From positions 264,179 to 328,178 of the forward strand of contig CAWJGF010000004.1 in the NCBI GenBank assembly GCA_963842335.1: DNA of 64,000 bases, in the 5' to 3' direction. Below are positions 42,718 through 50,844 of this stretch, piece by piece. The stretch's first letter is position 1. The number at the start of each line of letters is the position of its first letter. The notes below the pieces were generated by a model. The model saw only the letters and a program-made list of their open reading frames with translations, did no database searches and was not told where the DNA came from. The translations under genes were made by a program, and so were the position numbers. The stretch is from PALSA-600 sp963842335 (GTDB lineage Bacteria; Actinomycetota; Thermoleophilia; Gaiellales; Gaiellaceae).

Positions 42718-43914
42718 CTAGAACCCCCGCCGGGCGATCAGGTAGGGCACGAGCGCGAGCTCCGACAGCCAGGGCTTCAGGTCGCGACGGTCCCAGACCG
42801 CCTCCGTGTCGGTGGCGCACAGCGACCTGATGTACGACGCAAGACTCATCCGCTGCGCCTTGATATCAAGCACGCCGGTGGGGAGGTCCGTGAGGAGCCG
42901 GAGCCAGTTGACGCCGGCCCGGGCCTGTTGGCTCGAGACATTCTCGCCGGTCTGGTCGCGATAGAGCAGGGCGGAGAAATCGACGCCGGCCGCGGCGCCG
43001 AGGGTGTGGTAGCCCCAGGTCCGCGGGTTGACGTCGAGCAGCTTGAAAGCGTTGTCGCGCGCATCGTGCTTGTACTCGACCTCCACGAGGCCGTAGTACC
43101 CGATTCTCGAGAGAAACCGCAGCGAGTGGGCCTCGAGTCCGCACTCGTCGATCGTCTCGACGTACGTGCTCGCGCGTCCGAACTCCCACGGATGCTGTCG
43201 CCGCCGTCGCGCGCTCATCGACGCCAACGCGATGCCGTCCTTGACGAGGGCGCAATACGCATACTGCCGCTCGCCGGTTCCTGGGATGAGCTCCTGGAGC
43301 ATGACCTGTCCGTCCGGCACGATCTGCTGGGCCTGGTGGAAGCGTGCGATGAGCTCGTCGCGAGTGTCGACGCGCCACGCCTTTGCACCGGTCTCCTTCA
43401 TGAACCGTTCCTTGATCGCGGGCTTGACGACTGCGGGCAACTGAACGTCGAGCGCCTCGAGCTCGGCGTCGTCGTTCGGCCACGCGGTCCAGGGCGTCGG
43501 GATCCCGAGCTCGAGGGCCAACTCATACGTGTTGCGCTTGTCGACCGCCCAGCGGATCGTCTCCCACGGTGGGGTCGGGATCCGGAAGTGCGGGAGCAAC
43601 GCTTCGCGGTGCCGCGAGATCGCGGCGACGATCTCGTCGCGGGTCGGGTAGAGGATCCAGCCGTCGATCGGATGGTGCTTCGCCGCCTGGAGAAGCGTGT
43701 CGACGATCGCCTGCTCATCGGAGAGGTTCGGTACGTGGAGGGACATCGTCGCGTACCGCGACCAGCGCGAGATCGAGTGCTCATCGTCGATCACGCAGAC
43801 GGGGACGCCGGCCCGGCCGAGGCTTCGGACGATCCCGAGGCCCTGGTAGTCGCCGCCGATGACCACCGCTCCTGGGGCGGCGGCGTTTTCGGGCATCTGC
43901 ATGGTGTTCATCAT
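42718..43914 (-). CDS. ATP-grasp domain ligase
   Basis: 398 residues from one of two adjacent ATGs near 43914 ('MMNTMQMPENAAAPGAVVIG'). Predicted carboxylate-amine ligase of the carbamoyl-phosphate synthase-like ATP-grasp group. The pre-grasp domain has 'VIGGDYQGLGIVRSLGRAGV'. ATP-binding residues lie in 'LPAVVKPAIKERFMKETGAK', and metal-binding residues in 'LVEVEYKHD' and 'LDVNPRTWGYHTLG'. Such proteins in polysaccharide loci may attach an amino acid to a sugar carboxyl group. This fits the uronic acid pathway inferred for the locus, but the link is speculative. First gene of its operon. Confidence 0.83.
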   Translation of the reverse strand: MMNTMQMPENAAAPGAVVIGGDYQGLGIVRSLGRAGVPVCVIDDEHSISRWSRYATMSLHVPNLSDEQAIVDTLLQAAKHHPIDGWILYPTRDEIVAAISRHREALLPHFRIPTPPWETIRWAVDKRNTYELALELGIPTPWTAWPNDDAELEALDVQLPAVVKPAIKERFMKETGAKAWRVDTRDELIARFHQAQQIVPDGQVMLQELIPGTGERQYAYCALVKDGIALASMSARRRRQHPWEFGRASTYVETIDECGLEAHSLRFLSRIGYYGLVEVEYKHDARDNAFKLLDVNPRTWGYHTLGAAAGVDFSALLYRDQTGENVSSQQARAGVNWLRLLTDLPTGVLDIKAQRMSLASYIRSLCATDTEAVWDRRDLKPWLSELALVPYLIARRGF

Positions 43915-43995
43915 CGTCGCGGCACGGGAGCCTACTGCGACCACCGTCGCGGTCGCGATTGACTGCTTTCCAAAGGGTAAAATGATCGCGCGGCA

Positions 43996-44259
43996 ATGAA
44001 GAAGAACTCTCCGGAAGAAGGGGCCAGGGAGGAGGTCGATGACGCGCGCGGAGAATGGTTCGCGCGTCAGCTCGGCGAGCGCTGGCAGCCTGACGGCGAG
44101 GGGATCTACCGCTATGTGGACGATCTTCCGGACGCGCCCGAGGTCGCGGGACCGCCTGAGCGGGACGATCTCGTGGACGCACTCGACCCGTCCCGGCAAG
44201 AAGAGTTACCTGCCCGCGACGCCTCTTCGGACGAACCGTCAGCCCGAAAATCGACGTAA
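43996..44259 (+). CDS. Small acidic protein, hypothetical
   Basis: 87 residues, strongly acidic and hydrophilic ('KKNSPEEGAREEVDDARGEW'), with one aromatic cluster ('WQPDGEGIYRYVDDLPDAP'). No transmembrane segment and no known family. It lies between the divergent ATP-grasp operon (81 bp) and the L,D-transpeptidase gene (46 bp). No clear ribosome-binding site is seen. Coding potential is moderate. Confidence 0.45.
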   Translation: MKKNSPEEGAREEVDDARGEWFARQLGERWQPDGEGIYRYVDDLPDAPEVAGPPERDDLVDALDPSRQEELPARDASSDEPSARKST

Positions 44260-44305
44260 CATGCGCAGATGAGGGTCCTGCGCTCGTCCGGAGAGGTGTA
44301 GGGGC

Positions 44306-45193
44306 ATGCCTCGTGGGCTGAGGTCAACGTGCTGTGCGGTCGGTCTCGGTCTCCTTGCCACGGCGATCCTTGTCGTGGCGCCCGGAAGCGCGGAGCGGGT
44401 CAAGCTGTCCGAGCATTCCCACCAGGTCGCGTACTCCGCGGGCCTCGGCGTCGCGACCGCCGGCCCCGGCATCTCGCAGATCGCCGTCCGGAACCTCGCC
44501 ACGATCCCGGTGTCCGACCGCCACGTCGGTGCTCGGGGTCGGTGCGCCGCCGCCGCTCGGCCGCTCGGCTCGGCTCGCGTCTCCTACGCAGCTCTCGTCA
44601 AGCGCCACACGGTGATCCGCAAGCAGCCGCAGGGTCGCTCGTCCGTCGTCGGGCGTGCCGAGCTCGCCAACGTCAACGGCTTCCGGCAGGTGCTCGCCGT
44701 GCTCGGCGTCCACACCGGCTCGACCTGCAAGGCCGATTGGTATCGCGTTGAGCTGCCGGTTCTGCCGAACGGAACCACCGGATGGGTGCGGGCCTGGGCC
44801 GTCCAGACCTACCGAGTGCACTCTCGGATCGTCGTCGACGTCTCGCAGCGCCGGCTCCGCCTCTTCCGCTCCGGGAAACTGGCGCTCGAGACACGCGTGG
44901 CGGTCGGGGCATCTGCAACACCGACTCCGCTCGGCCGCTACTTCGTCGACGAGCGCTACGTGCTTCCCGACGCGCGCGGCCCCTTCGGCCCGGACGCGCT
45001 CGGCATCTCCGCGCACTCGGACGCGCTGAAGGACGTCTGGGTCGAGGACGGGCCGATTGGCATCCACGGGACGAATGAGCCCTCGTCGATCGGCCAGGCT
45101 GCGTCGCACGGCTGCGTCCGCGTCGCGAACGACGTGATGAGCCGGCTGTTCCCGCTCGCACCGGCAGGCACACCGGTCATCATCACGGCGTAG
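44306..45193 (+). CDS. L,D-transpeptidase (YkuD domain), secreted
   Basis: 295 residues. A signal peptide covers about residues 1-30. A region at about 80-170 with 'AALVKRHTVIRKQPQGRSS' and 'NGTTGWVRAWAVQTY' looks like an SH3-type wall-binding domain. The YkuD domain follows (172-295): 'RIVVDVSQRRLRLFRSGK', 'GISAHSDALK', then 'IGIHGTNEP' (His254) and 'SHGCVRV' with the catalytic Cys270. It forms 3-3 cross-links in peptidoglycan or attaches proteins to it. Transcribed alone, with a G-rich ribosome-binding region before the ATG. Confidence 0.92.
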   Translation: MPRGLRSTCCAVGLGLLATAILVVAPGSAERVKLSEHSHQVAYSAGLGVATAGPGISQIAVRNLATIPVSDRHVGARGRCAAAARPLGSARVSYAALVKRHTVIRKQPQGRSSVVGRAELANVNGFRQVLAVLGVHTGSTCKADWYRVELPVLPNGTTGWVRAWAVQTYRVHSRIVVDVSQRRLRLFRSGKLALETRVAVGASATPTPLGRYFVDERYVLPDARGPFGPDALGISAHSDALKDVWVEDGPIGIHGTNEPSSIGQAASHGCVRVANDVMSRLFPLAPAGTPVIITA

Positions 45194-45381
45194 GTCCGGC
45201 GTTCGGAATGCGTCTCCAGCCGACCCGCGCCCGGGTGACGAGCGGTCACTCGCCCCGTCCGCGCGGGTTGCACCGAACCGAAAAAGGGCGCGCCGTCGGG
45301 GAGGGGTCGTGACTCCCAACGGCAGCACCCAGGGTTGTTCGATTCGCAGGTCGCGTGAAAGTTAGGCGATGCGAAGGCGGG

Positions 45382-45558
45382 CTACGTGGTCATCGCTTCG
45401 GACGGTGACCCGGGCTTCGGTACGACACCGCACGCGAGGCAAAGGCGGATCAGCGCGGTCGGCGACGGCGGCACGAGCTGTTGCTCGCCGCAGTCCGGGC
45501 AGGTCTCGAGCTCATCCACTTGGACCCATTTCTCCAACGAGTGATCGGCATCCATCAT
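45382..45558 (-). CDS. 58-residue zinc-ribbon protein
   Basis: A short frame with an ideal ribosome-binding site (ggaggtgc just before a double ATG). The sequence contains 'CPDCGEQQ' near residue 20 and 'CLACGVVPKPG' near residue 43: two CxxC knuckles about 20 residues apart, as in zinc ribbons. The N-terminus ('MMDADHSLEKWVQVDELE') is acidic. It is one of very few small frames here with both a strong start signal and a structural motif, so it is likely real. Function unknown; nucleic-acid or protein binding is usual for this fold. Confidence 0.72.
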   Translation of the reverse strand: MMDADHSLEKWVQVDELETCPDCGEQQLVPPSPTALIRLCLACGVVPKPGSPSEAMTT

Positions 45559-46238
45559 GCACCTCCGAATGTCGAAATTGTCGCGAACCGCAAGGTCTCG
45601 GCGGTGGAAACGGCGTGAATATAGAACCTCGCCAAAAGTTCGTCAAGAGCGATTCACGGCGCGCGACCGTTCGCCCTGAAAGGGCGAAACGGAGCGCTCG
45701 TGCGAGGGGTGATGCAGGCCTCTGCGGCGACGCCTGCACCGTGACGAGACGAGGAGAGGTCGACTCGCACAAGCAGGATCGTCCGCGACCCCGGAATCTC
45801 CAAGCCCCCATTCGAGTGAAGCGCGAGCGCGTTTCATCCTGCGAGGACGATTGAAGGTGGAGCACCCGGGTGTACGGATGAGGTTGGGCAGGCCAAACCG
45901 TCGGTAAGGCTTCGAGTGCGTTGAGGGCGGGACACAACCCCGAAGCGCCTGTTCTCTGTTGACGCCTGCTGCGCGACCTGACAACCTCGCCCGGCGGGAC
46001 GGTCAGCCTGCGAGGTCAGACGCAGTCAGTCTCGGGCCATGTGCACACGGGCCAGCCGTCCCGCGCTTCCATGTTCCGCTCAAGTCAGGTCGACGTTCGC
46101 CGATAACGTGAAGTGCGGCAACGAGGCATGCGGGCCGTCCGCGTGGGGGCGCGGGGCTCGTGTGCCAGGGGTCGAGGAGCGCCTGATCGAGGCGCTCTTC
46201 GGCGTTCTGCCTTCCCGGCCAAATGGGTTCCGGAAGGC
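45559..46238. other. Long intergenic region without a convincing gene
   Basis: About 680 bp. No frame here has a good start, codon pattern or recognisable product. It holds hairpins: an 8-bp perfect stem with a GAA loop at 45670-45688 (ttcgccct / agggcgaa), a 7-bp stem tgcaggc / gcctgca near 45713-45740, and paired segments around 45975-46025. It may contain a promoter region, an unrecognised small RNA or the remains of a gene. Confidence 0.4.
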
Positions 46239-46264
46239 AAAAGACCCGCGTTTGCGGGTCTTTT
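46239..46264 (-). terminator. Intrinsic terminator of tRNA-Ala
   Basis: Perfect 11-bp stem (aaaagacccgc / gcgggtctttt) with a 4-base loop, only 5 bp beyond the 3' end of the tRNA on the minus strand. The A/T ends give T-runs on both strands, so it can stop both directions. Confidence 0.9.
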
Positions 46265-46269
46265 GGCGA

Positions 46270-46342
46270 TGGAGCTAGGCGGGCTCGAACCGCCGACCTC
46301 CTGGGTGCGATCCAGGCGCTCTCCCAGCTGAGCTATAGCCCC
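46270..46342 (-). tRNA. tRNA-Ala (anticodon CGC)
   Basis: 73 nt including the discriminator A. The acceptor stem GGGGCTA pairs with TAGCTCC (one G-T). D arm GCTC-AGCTGGGA-GAGC, anticodon arm CCTGG-ATCGCAC-CCAGG with CGC at positions 34-36, and T arm GGCGG-TTCGAGC-CCGCC all form. CCA is not encoded. It reads the GCG alanine codon, which is frequent in this high-GC genome. Confidence 0.96.
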
Positions 46343-46469
46343 GGGCGGCTCATAGTGTAGCGAGGCTTCGGCTTACAAACCCTGACGGAACCCTTACCCC
46401 CACGTGCGTTAAACGAGGACAGGCCGGGAATGACGTTCTCACAACAACTCTGTCAATTGGGGGTATCGC

Positions 46470-47300
46470 ATGTCACCACGCAAGAAACCCGGCACACGCG
46501 CGGTGACGGCCGGACTGATGGCCGTCGCAGCGCTCGTGATCGGCGCCGTCTTCGGCGGCTTCGGCACGAGTAGTGCAGCAAACACCGCGGCGCCGACGAA
46601 CGCAACACCGCCGACCATCTCCGGCACCGCCGAGGTCGGCTCGCTCCTCACGGCGACTTCCGGCTCATGGAACGGCACGACGCCGATCACCTACGCCTAC
46701 CAGTGGCGTCGCTGTGGCGCCGGCGGTGGGAGCTGCGCGAACATCGGCGGAGCGAACACGTCTACACACACTCTGAGAAACGCCGATCGCGGCTCCACGA
46801 TCCGCGTGCGTGTGACGGCGAAGAACGCCGACGGCTCGGCTCAGGTCGAGTCGGCCCAGACCGCCGTGATCGCGGCGGCGACTCCGCCGCCGCCCGCGAC
46901 GGGTTGCCCGACCGGAACCGGCGGCGTCGCCGTCTCGGCTCTCTCGTTGCCGGCACGGCTCTTGATCGACGGTCAGCAGGCGTCTCCCACGGTCGTCACG
47001 TCGTCGACCTCGGATCTCGTTCTGCGATTCCACGTCTCCGCGTGCGGTGGCCGCCCGGTCCAGGGTGCGCTCATCTACGCGACGGCGGTGCCGTTCGAGC
47101 AGTTCAATGTGCCCGCCGAAGCCGCAACCGGTGCAGACGGTTGGGGGACAGTGACGCTGCACAAGGCGAGCCGGTTCCCGGCCTCGTCGCGGCAGCAGTT
47201 GCTCGCCGTGTTCGTCCGTGCCCGCAAGTCCGGTGAGGATCTCCTGGCCGGCATCTCCACGCGCCGGCTCGTGTCGTTCCCGGTCAACCTGCACGGCTAG
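46470..47300 (+). CDS. Secreted Ig-like repeat protein, hypothetical
   Basis: 276 residues. A signal peptide covers about 1-38 ('MAVAALVIGAVFGGFGTSSA'). One Ig-like repeat follows at 45-135, with 'GSWNGTTPITYAYQWRRCG' and 'RNADRGSTIRVRVTAKNADG'; it is the same repeat type as in hydrolase C (6889-9075). After a Pro linker comes a domain of about 125 residues with 'LSLPARLLIDGQQASPTVVT' and 'ALIYATAVPFEQF', which resembles a carboxypeptidase-regulatory or invasin-like beta sandwich. No catalytic residues are evident. A surface adhesion or matrix role is an inference. Long intergenic region upstream. Confidence 0.7.
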   Translation: MSPRKKPGTRAVTAGLMAVAALVIGAVFGGFGTSSAANTAAPTNATPPTISGTAEVGSLLTATSGSWNGTTPITYAYQWRRCGAGGGSCANIGGANTSTHTLRNADRGSTIRVRVTAKNADGSAQVESAQTAVIAAATPPPPATGCPTGTGGVAVSALSLPARLLIDGQQASPTVVTSSTSDLVLRFHVSACGGRPVQGALIYATAVPFEQFNVPAEAATGADGWGTVTLHKASRFPASSRQQLLAVFVRARKSGEDLLAGISTRRLVSFPVNLHG

Positions 47301-47345
47301 TCGAACAACCGAAGCGACCTGCGCGCGCCGCCCTACGATGGGGCG

Positions 47346-48221
47346 GTGCGCGCGGTCGTTCTCGACGCGAACGGGCTCCCCGAGCTCGCCGACCTGCCGG
47401 AGCCCACGGGCGCCGGCGTGCTCGTGCGCGTACGCGGCTGTGGGCTCTGCGGCTCGGACGTCGAGAAATTCGGGCGCCCGACGCCGGGGACAGTGCTCGG
47501 GCACGAGGTCGAGGGCGAGCTCGAGAGCGGCAATCGCGTCACCGTCATGCATCGCGTGCCGTGCGGCGAGTGCGAGCGCTGCCTGGCGGGTCACCAGTCG
47601 ACCTGCGACGAGTTCCGCGAGCTGCGCATCTCGCCGGGCGGCTTCGCCGAGCAGCTCCGGGCAACACACTATGTTCCGCTTCCCGATTCGATCGGCGAGC
47701 TCGACGGCGTCTGGGTGGAACCGCTCGCGTGTGTGTTGCGCGCGGCCGAGCTGATCCCGCACGGCCGAGTGCTCGTTGTCGGCTGCGGCGCGATCGGGCG
47801 GCTCTGGGTGCAGGTGCTGATCGCGCGCGGCGACTCGGTGGTCGCAACCGACGCGCGCGCGGACCGCCTCGCCGGTGCGCGTGATCTGGGCGCCGCGGTG
47901 GATGACGCACCCGTCGCGGCCGCGGTGCTGACCGCGCCCGCGGGTTTCGACGATGCCCTCGGGCGGCTCGCTCCGGGCGGGACCCTCCTCGTCTTCGCAG
48001 CCGCGGAGGACATCGTGCCGACGTCGCTCGACACCATCTATCGCAACGAGCTCGAGGTGGTCGGCTCACGTTCGGCGACACCCGCCTACTTCCGCCTCGC
48101 GATCGATGTGCTGCCTTCGCTCGTCCTGCCGCCCGTCACGACGCTTCCACTCGACCGGTTCGTTGAGGGGGTCGAGCTGTATCGCCGCGGCGAGGCGCTG
48201 AAGGTCGTCTTCACCCCGTGA
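47346..48221 (+). CDS. Zinc-type medium-chain dehydrogenase
   Basis: 291 residues from a GTG, shorter than the usual 330-350. Catalytic zinc ligands are visible: Cys in 'GCGLCGSDVEKFG', His-Glu in 'LGHEVEGEL' and Glu in 'WVEPLACVL'. Structural zinc Cys residues are in 'VPCGECERCLAGHQSTCDEF'. 'VLVVGCGAIGRLWVQVLIA' is the cofactor-binding Rossmann motif. The C-terminal part is shortened, mainly between the Rossmann strands. The substrate is unknown; a polyol or sugar alcohol is likely. Its stop overlaps the next gene (GTGA), which encodes a related dehydrogenase. Confidence 0.85.
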   Translation: MRAVVLDANGLPELADLPEPTGAGVLVRVRGCGLCGSDVEKFGRPTPGTVLGHEVEGELESGNRVTVMHRVPCGECERCLAGHQSTCDEFRELRISPGGFAEQLRATHYVPLPDSIGELDGVWVEPLACVLRAAELIPHGRVLVVGCGAIGRLWVQVLIARGDSVVATDARADRLAGARDLGAAVDDAPVAAAVLTAPAGFDDALGRLAPGGTLLVFAAAEDIVPTSLDTIYRNELEVVGSRSATPAYFRLAIDVLPSLVLPPVTTLPLDRFVEGVELYRRGEALKVVFTP

Positions 48222-49150
48222 AGGCGGCGCTCCTCTACGCGCCCGGAGAGCTTCGGATCGAGGAGGTGCCGCGGCCCGTGCCGGGGCCGGGTGACGTGCT
48301 CGTGGAGGTCGAGGTCGCGCTCACCGACGGGACCGACCTGAAGACGTTCCGGCGCGGTCATCCGCTGCTCGCGCGCGAGTCGCCGGCGCCGTTCGGGCAC
48401 GAGTTCTGCGGTCTCGTCGACGGCAAGCGCGTCGTCGCGGCCAACTCGGCGCCATGCGGGAAGTGCGACGGGTGCGCACGCGGCGAGCAGTGTCAGGCCC
48501 TCGTTTTTCTCGCCGGCGCGTATGCGGAGTGGATCGTCGTGCCCGAGCGAATCGCAGCCGTCAATCTGCACTCCGTGCCGCGGGGACTCGTGCCGGAGGT
48601 CGCGGCGATGGTGGAGCCGCTTGCGTGCTGCCTGCGCGGCGTCGACCGAGCCGGGATCGTCGCGGGCGACCGGGTTGCGATCCTCGGGGCAGGACCGATC
48701 GGCCTGATGCTCGCCGCGTGCGTCGCGGATGCGGGTGGGTGGCCGGTGGTCGTCGGCGGTCGCGCCGAGCGGCAGGCGCTCGTCGAGGTGTTCGGGGCGG
48801 AGGTGGGAGATGGCGCAGGTGCCGACGTCGTGATCGAGGCGGTCGGCACTGAAGAAGGGTGGGTGGATGCAGTCGCGCTCGTGCGTCCAGGCGGCACCGT
48901 CGTCGCTTTCGGCGGGTTGCCGCGCGAGGTGCGGCCGCCCATCGATGCGTATCGGCTGCACTACGAGGAGCTGACAATGCGCGGCTCGTTCCATCACACT
49001 CCCGCGACCGTGCGCGCGGCCCTCGTGTTTCTCGCGAGCGGTGCCTATCCGTGGGAGCAGCTCGTCACGCACCGGGTCGGTCTCGAGGGTCTGCCGGGTC
49101 TGTTTACCGATCCACCGCGTGACTTGCTGAAGGCCGCCGTCGTCCCGTGA
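48218..49150 (+). CDS. Medium-chain dehydrogenase with altered catalytic zinc site
   Basis: 310 residues from a GTG. 'GHEFCGLVDG' and 'MVEPLACCLRGV' give the His and Glu zinc ligands, and structural Cys residues are in 'APCGKCDGCARGEQC'. At the position of the usual catalytic Cys ('CGTD') the sequence has 'ALTDGTDLKTF', so that Cys is replaced. 'VAILGAGPIGLMLAACVADA' binds the cofactor. It is translationally coupled with the previous dehydrogenase (GTGA) and with the AlkZ-like gene (GTGA). The two dehydrogenases may form a heteromer or act in sequence; this is an inference. Confidence 0.83.
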   Translation: MKAALLYAPGELRIEEVPRPVPGPGDVLVEVEVALTDGTDLKTFRRGHPLLARESPAPFGHEFCGLVDGKRVVAANSAPCGKCDGCARGEQCQALVFLAGAYAEWIVVPERIAAVNLHSVPRGLVPEVAAMVEPLACCLRGVDRAGIVAGDRVAILGAGPIGLMLAACVADAGGWPVVVGGRAERQALVEVFGAEVGDGAGADVVIEAVGTEEGWVDAVALVRPGGTVVAFGGLPREVRPPIDAYRLHYEELTMRGSFHHTPATVRAALVFLASGAYPWEQLVTHRVGLEGLPGLFTDPPRDLLKAAVVP

Positions 49151-50157
49151 GGGAGCTCTCGCTCCGGGAGTTGAATCGAACACTGCTTGGCCGCCAGATG
49201 CTTCTCGATCGGAAGCGCGTCTCGATGGTGAAAGCCGTGGGACGGCTCGTGGCCTTGCAGGCGCAATACGCACCGTCGCCGTATGTCGCGCTGTGGTCGC
49301 GCGTATCGGGCTTTCGCAAGGAGCACCTCACGATGGGGCTGAGCAACGGCACGATCGTGAAGGCGGGTGCGCTGCGGACGACCTTGCACGTCATGGCGGG
49401 GGCCGAGTTTCCCTTTCTGATCTCCGCGTATATCGATTCACAGCGCGGCCGCACCGAGGGACTCGGAGTCGATATCGAAGCGCTCCGCAACGAAATCCCC
49501 GACACACCGTTGTCGGCCAAGGAGCTCACCGAGCTCGGTCATCGCGTGCTCGGAACCGACGATGTCTGGACGGTCGCTTTTGCCTGCCGAGCGTTGCCGT
49601 TCGTGCGCACGGCTCCGGTTGGTGAGTGGCCCCACACGAAGCCATCGCCGTCGCGTCTCGTGCGCGAGCCGCTGCCCGACGCGCGGGACAGCGCGATTCG
49701 GATCGTGCATCAGTATCTGGCCGCCTACGGTCCGGCGTCGCGTGATGACGTCGCGCAGTACACGTTCTTCAAGTTCCGCCAGATCGATCCGGCGCTCGAT
49801 GGGCTGAGAACGTTCGAGGACGAGCAGGGCGTGCTGCTCTATGACGTTCCGCGTGCGCCGCTTGCGGCAGCCGACGCGCCGGCACCCGTGCGGTTCCTGC
49901 CGGCATTCGACTCGATCATTCTTGCGCATCGCGATCGCACCCGGATTCTTCCGGACGACTACCGGGAGGTTGTGATCAACAAGAAGAACGCGACGACGAA
50001 GAACACGTTCACGGTCGACGGTTTCGTCGCCGGCGCATGGCGAATCGAGAGGAACAAGCTCGCACTCGATCCGTTCGCCCCGCTTCCCATTCGGGCGCGA
50101 CGGGAGGTTGAAGCAGAGGGCGAGCGGTTGCTCGCGTTTTATCGCTCGCCCGGTTAG
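49147..50157 (+). CDS. AlkZ-like winged-helix protein (HTH_42 family)
   Basis: 336 residues from a GTG. The HTH_42 (formerly DUF1006) fold has three winged helix domains. AlkZ-type members are DNA glycosylases that unhook interstrand cross-links and protect antibiotic producers. The AlkZ catalytic Q-x-Q motif is present as Gln38 and Gln40 in 'RLVALQAQYAPSPYVALWSR'. 'LRTTLHVM' and 'FLPAFDSIILAHRDRTRIL' are conserved blocks as well. It is the last gene of a dehydrogenase operon and overlaps nucS by 4 bp at the 3' ends, so two DNA-repair genes converge here. Confidence 0.87.
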   Translation: MRELSLRELNRTLLGRQMLLDRKRVSMVKAVGRLVALQAQYAPSPYVALWSRVSGFRKEHLTMGLSNGTIVKAGALRTTLHVMAGAEFPFLISAYIDSQRGRTEGLGVDIEALRNEIPDTPLSAKELTELGHRVLGTDDVWTVAFACRALPFVRTAPVGEWPHTKPSPSRLVREPLPDARDSAIRIVHQYLAAYGPASRDDVAQYTFFKFRQIDPALDGLRTFEDEQGVLLYDVPRAPLAAADAPAPVRFLPAFDSIILAHRDRTRILPDDYREVVINKKNATTKNTFTVDGFVAGAWRIERNKLALDPFAPLPIRARREVEAEGERLLAFYRSPG

Positions 50158-50828
50158 AGCGCGAAGAGCGTGAGCTCGGGCTCGCGCTCGCGGCGCAGGA
50201 CGGCGAGGTCGACCTCGACACACGCGATCCCGCGGCTCTCGGCGAGCGCGACGGCTTGCGGCTTGATCGACTGGGCGACGAGGAACCCGCGACAGGCCGA
50301 ACGCGACGGGTCGACGCGGATGCAGTCGAGGTAGCGGGTGAGTTGCTCGACCGCGTCGATCGTGCCGACGCGCTTGATCTCGACTGCGACCCACCCGCCG
50401 TCGGAGTCCCGGCACATCAGATCGACGGGGCCGACGTCGGTCGGCCATTCGCGCTTGACGAGGCGAAGGGTCGCGTCGATGTGCGTCGGATCGTCGGCGA
50501 GCAAGAGTTGCAGGTCACGCTCGACGCCGTCCTTCTCGAGCCCGGCAGCCTCGCCCATGTCGTGCGTCACGTCGGAGAGCACCTCGATCAGCTTGATCTC
50601 GAGCCGGTCCTCGCTGCGCCCGGCGCGCTTGCGCACAACGATCGACTCGCCGAGGTCCTCGAAGACGGTGGGCGGCGTCATCCAGTTGAGCGGCTTGTAC
50701 CCGCCCGCGTCCGCGTGGACGAGCACGGAGCCGTCGTCCTTCAGCATCAGCAGCCGCGTCGATTCGGGCAGGAATGCGTTCAGGCGGCCGGAGTAGGCGA
50801 CCTCGCAGCGGGCGACGATCAGGCGCAT
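50154..50828 (-). CDS. nucS: Mismatch-specific endonuclease NucS (EndoMS)
   Basis: 224 residues, full length. NucS cuts both strands at mismatches and is the non-canonical mismatch repair enzyme of actinobacteria and some archaea. N-terminal dimerisation domain: 'MRLIVARCEVAYSGRLNAFL' and 'DGSVLVHADAGGYKPLNWM'. C-terminal RecB-like nuclease: 'GPVDLMCRD' and 'VAVEIKRVG' hold the catalytic Asp, Glu and Lys, and 'AVEQLTRYLD' contains the conserved Gln. All are intact. Two 5' fragments of the same gene lie within 1.2 kb upstream (51169-51309 and 51806-51948). Confidence 0.95.
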   Translation of the reverse strand: MRLIVARCEVAYSGRLNAFLPESTRLLMLKDDGSVLVHADAGGYKPLNWMTPPTVFEDLGESIVVRKRAGRSEDRLEIKLIEVLSDVTHDMGEAAGLEKDGVERDLQLLLADDPTHIDATLRLVKREWPTDVGPVDLMCRDSDGGWVAVEIKRVGTIDAVEQLTRYLDCIRVDPSRSACRGFLVAQSIKPQAVALAESRGIACVEVDLAVLRREREPELTLFAL

Positions 50829-50844
50829 CGCGTCAACCTACCGT

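Noticed and set aside
45369..45854. A 161-codon plus-strand frame opposite the zinc-ribbon gene.
   Set aside because: The composition is that of an antisense GC-rich frame, and the opposite strand holds a gene with a strong start signal.
46039..46278. A 79-codon plus-strand frame.
   Set aside because: It runs through the tRNA-Ala terminator, has no family resemblance and no ribosome-binding site.
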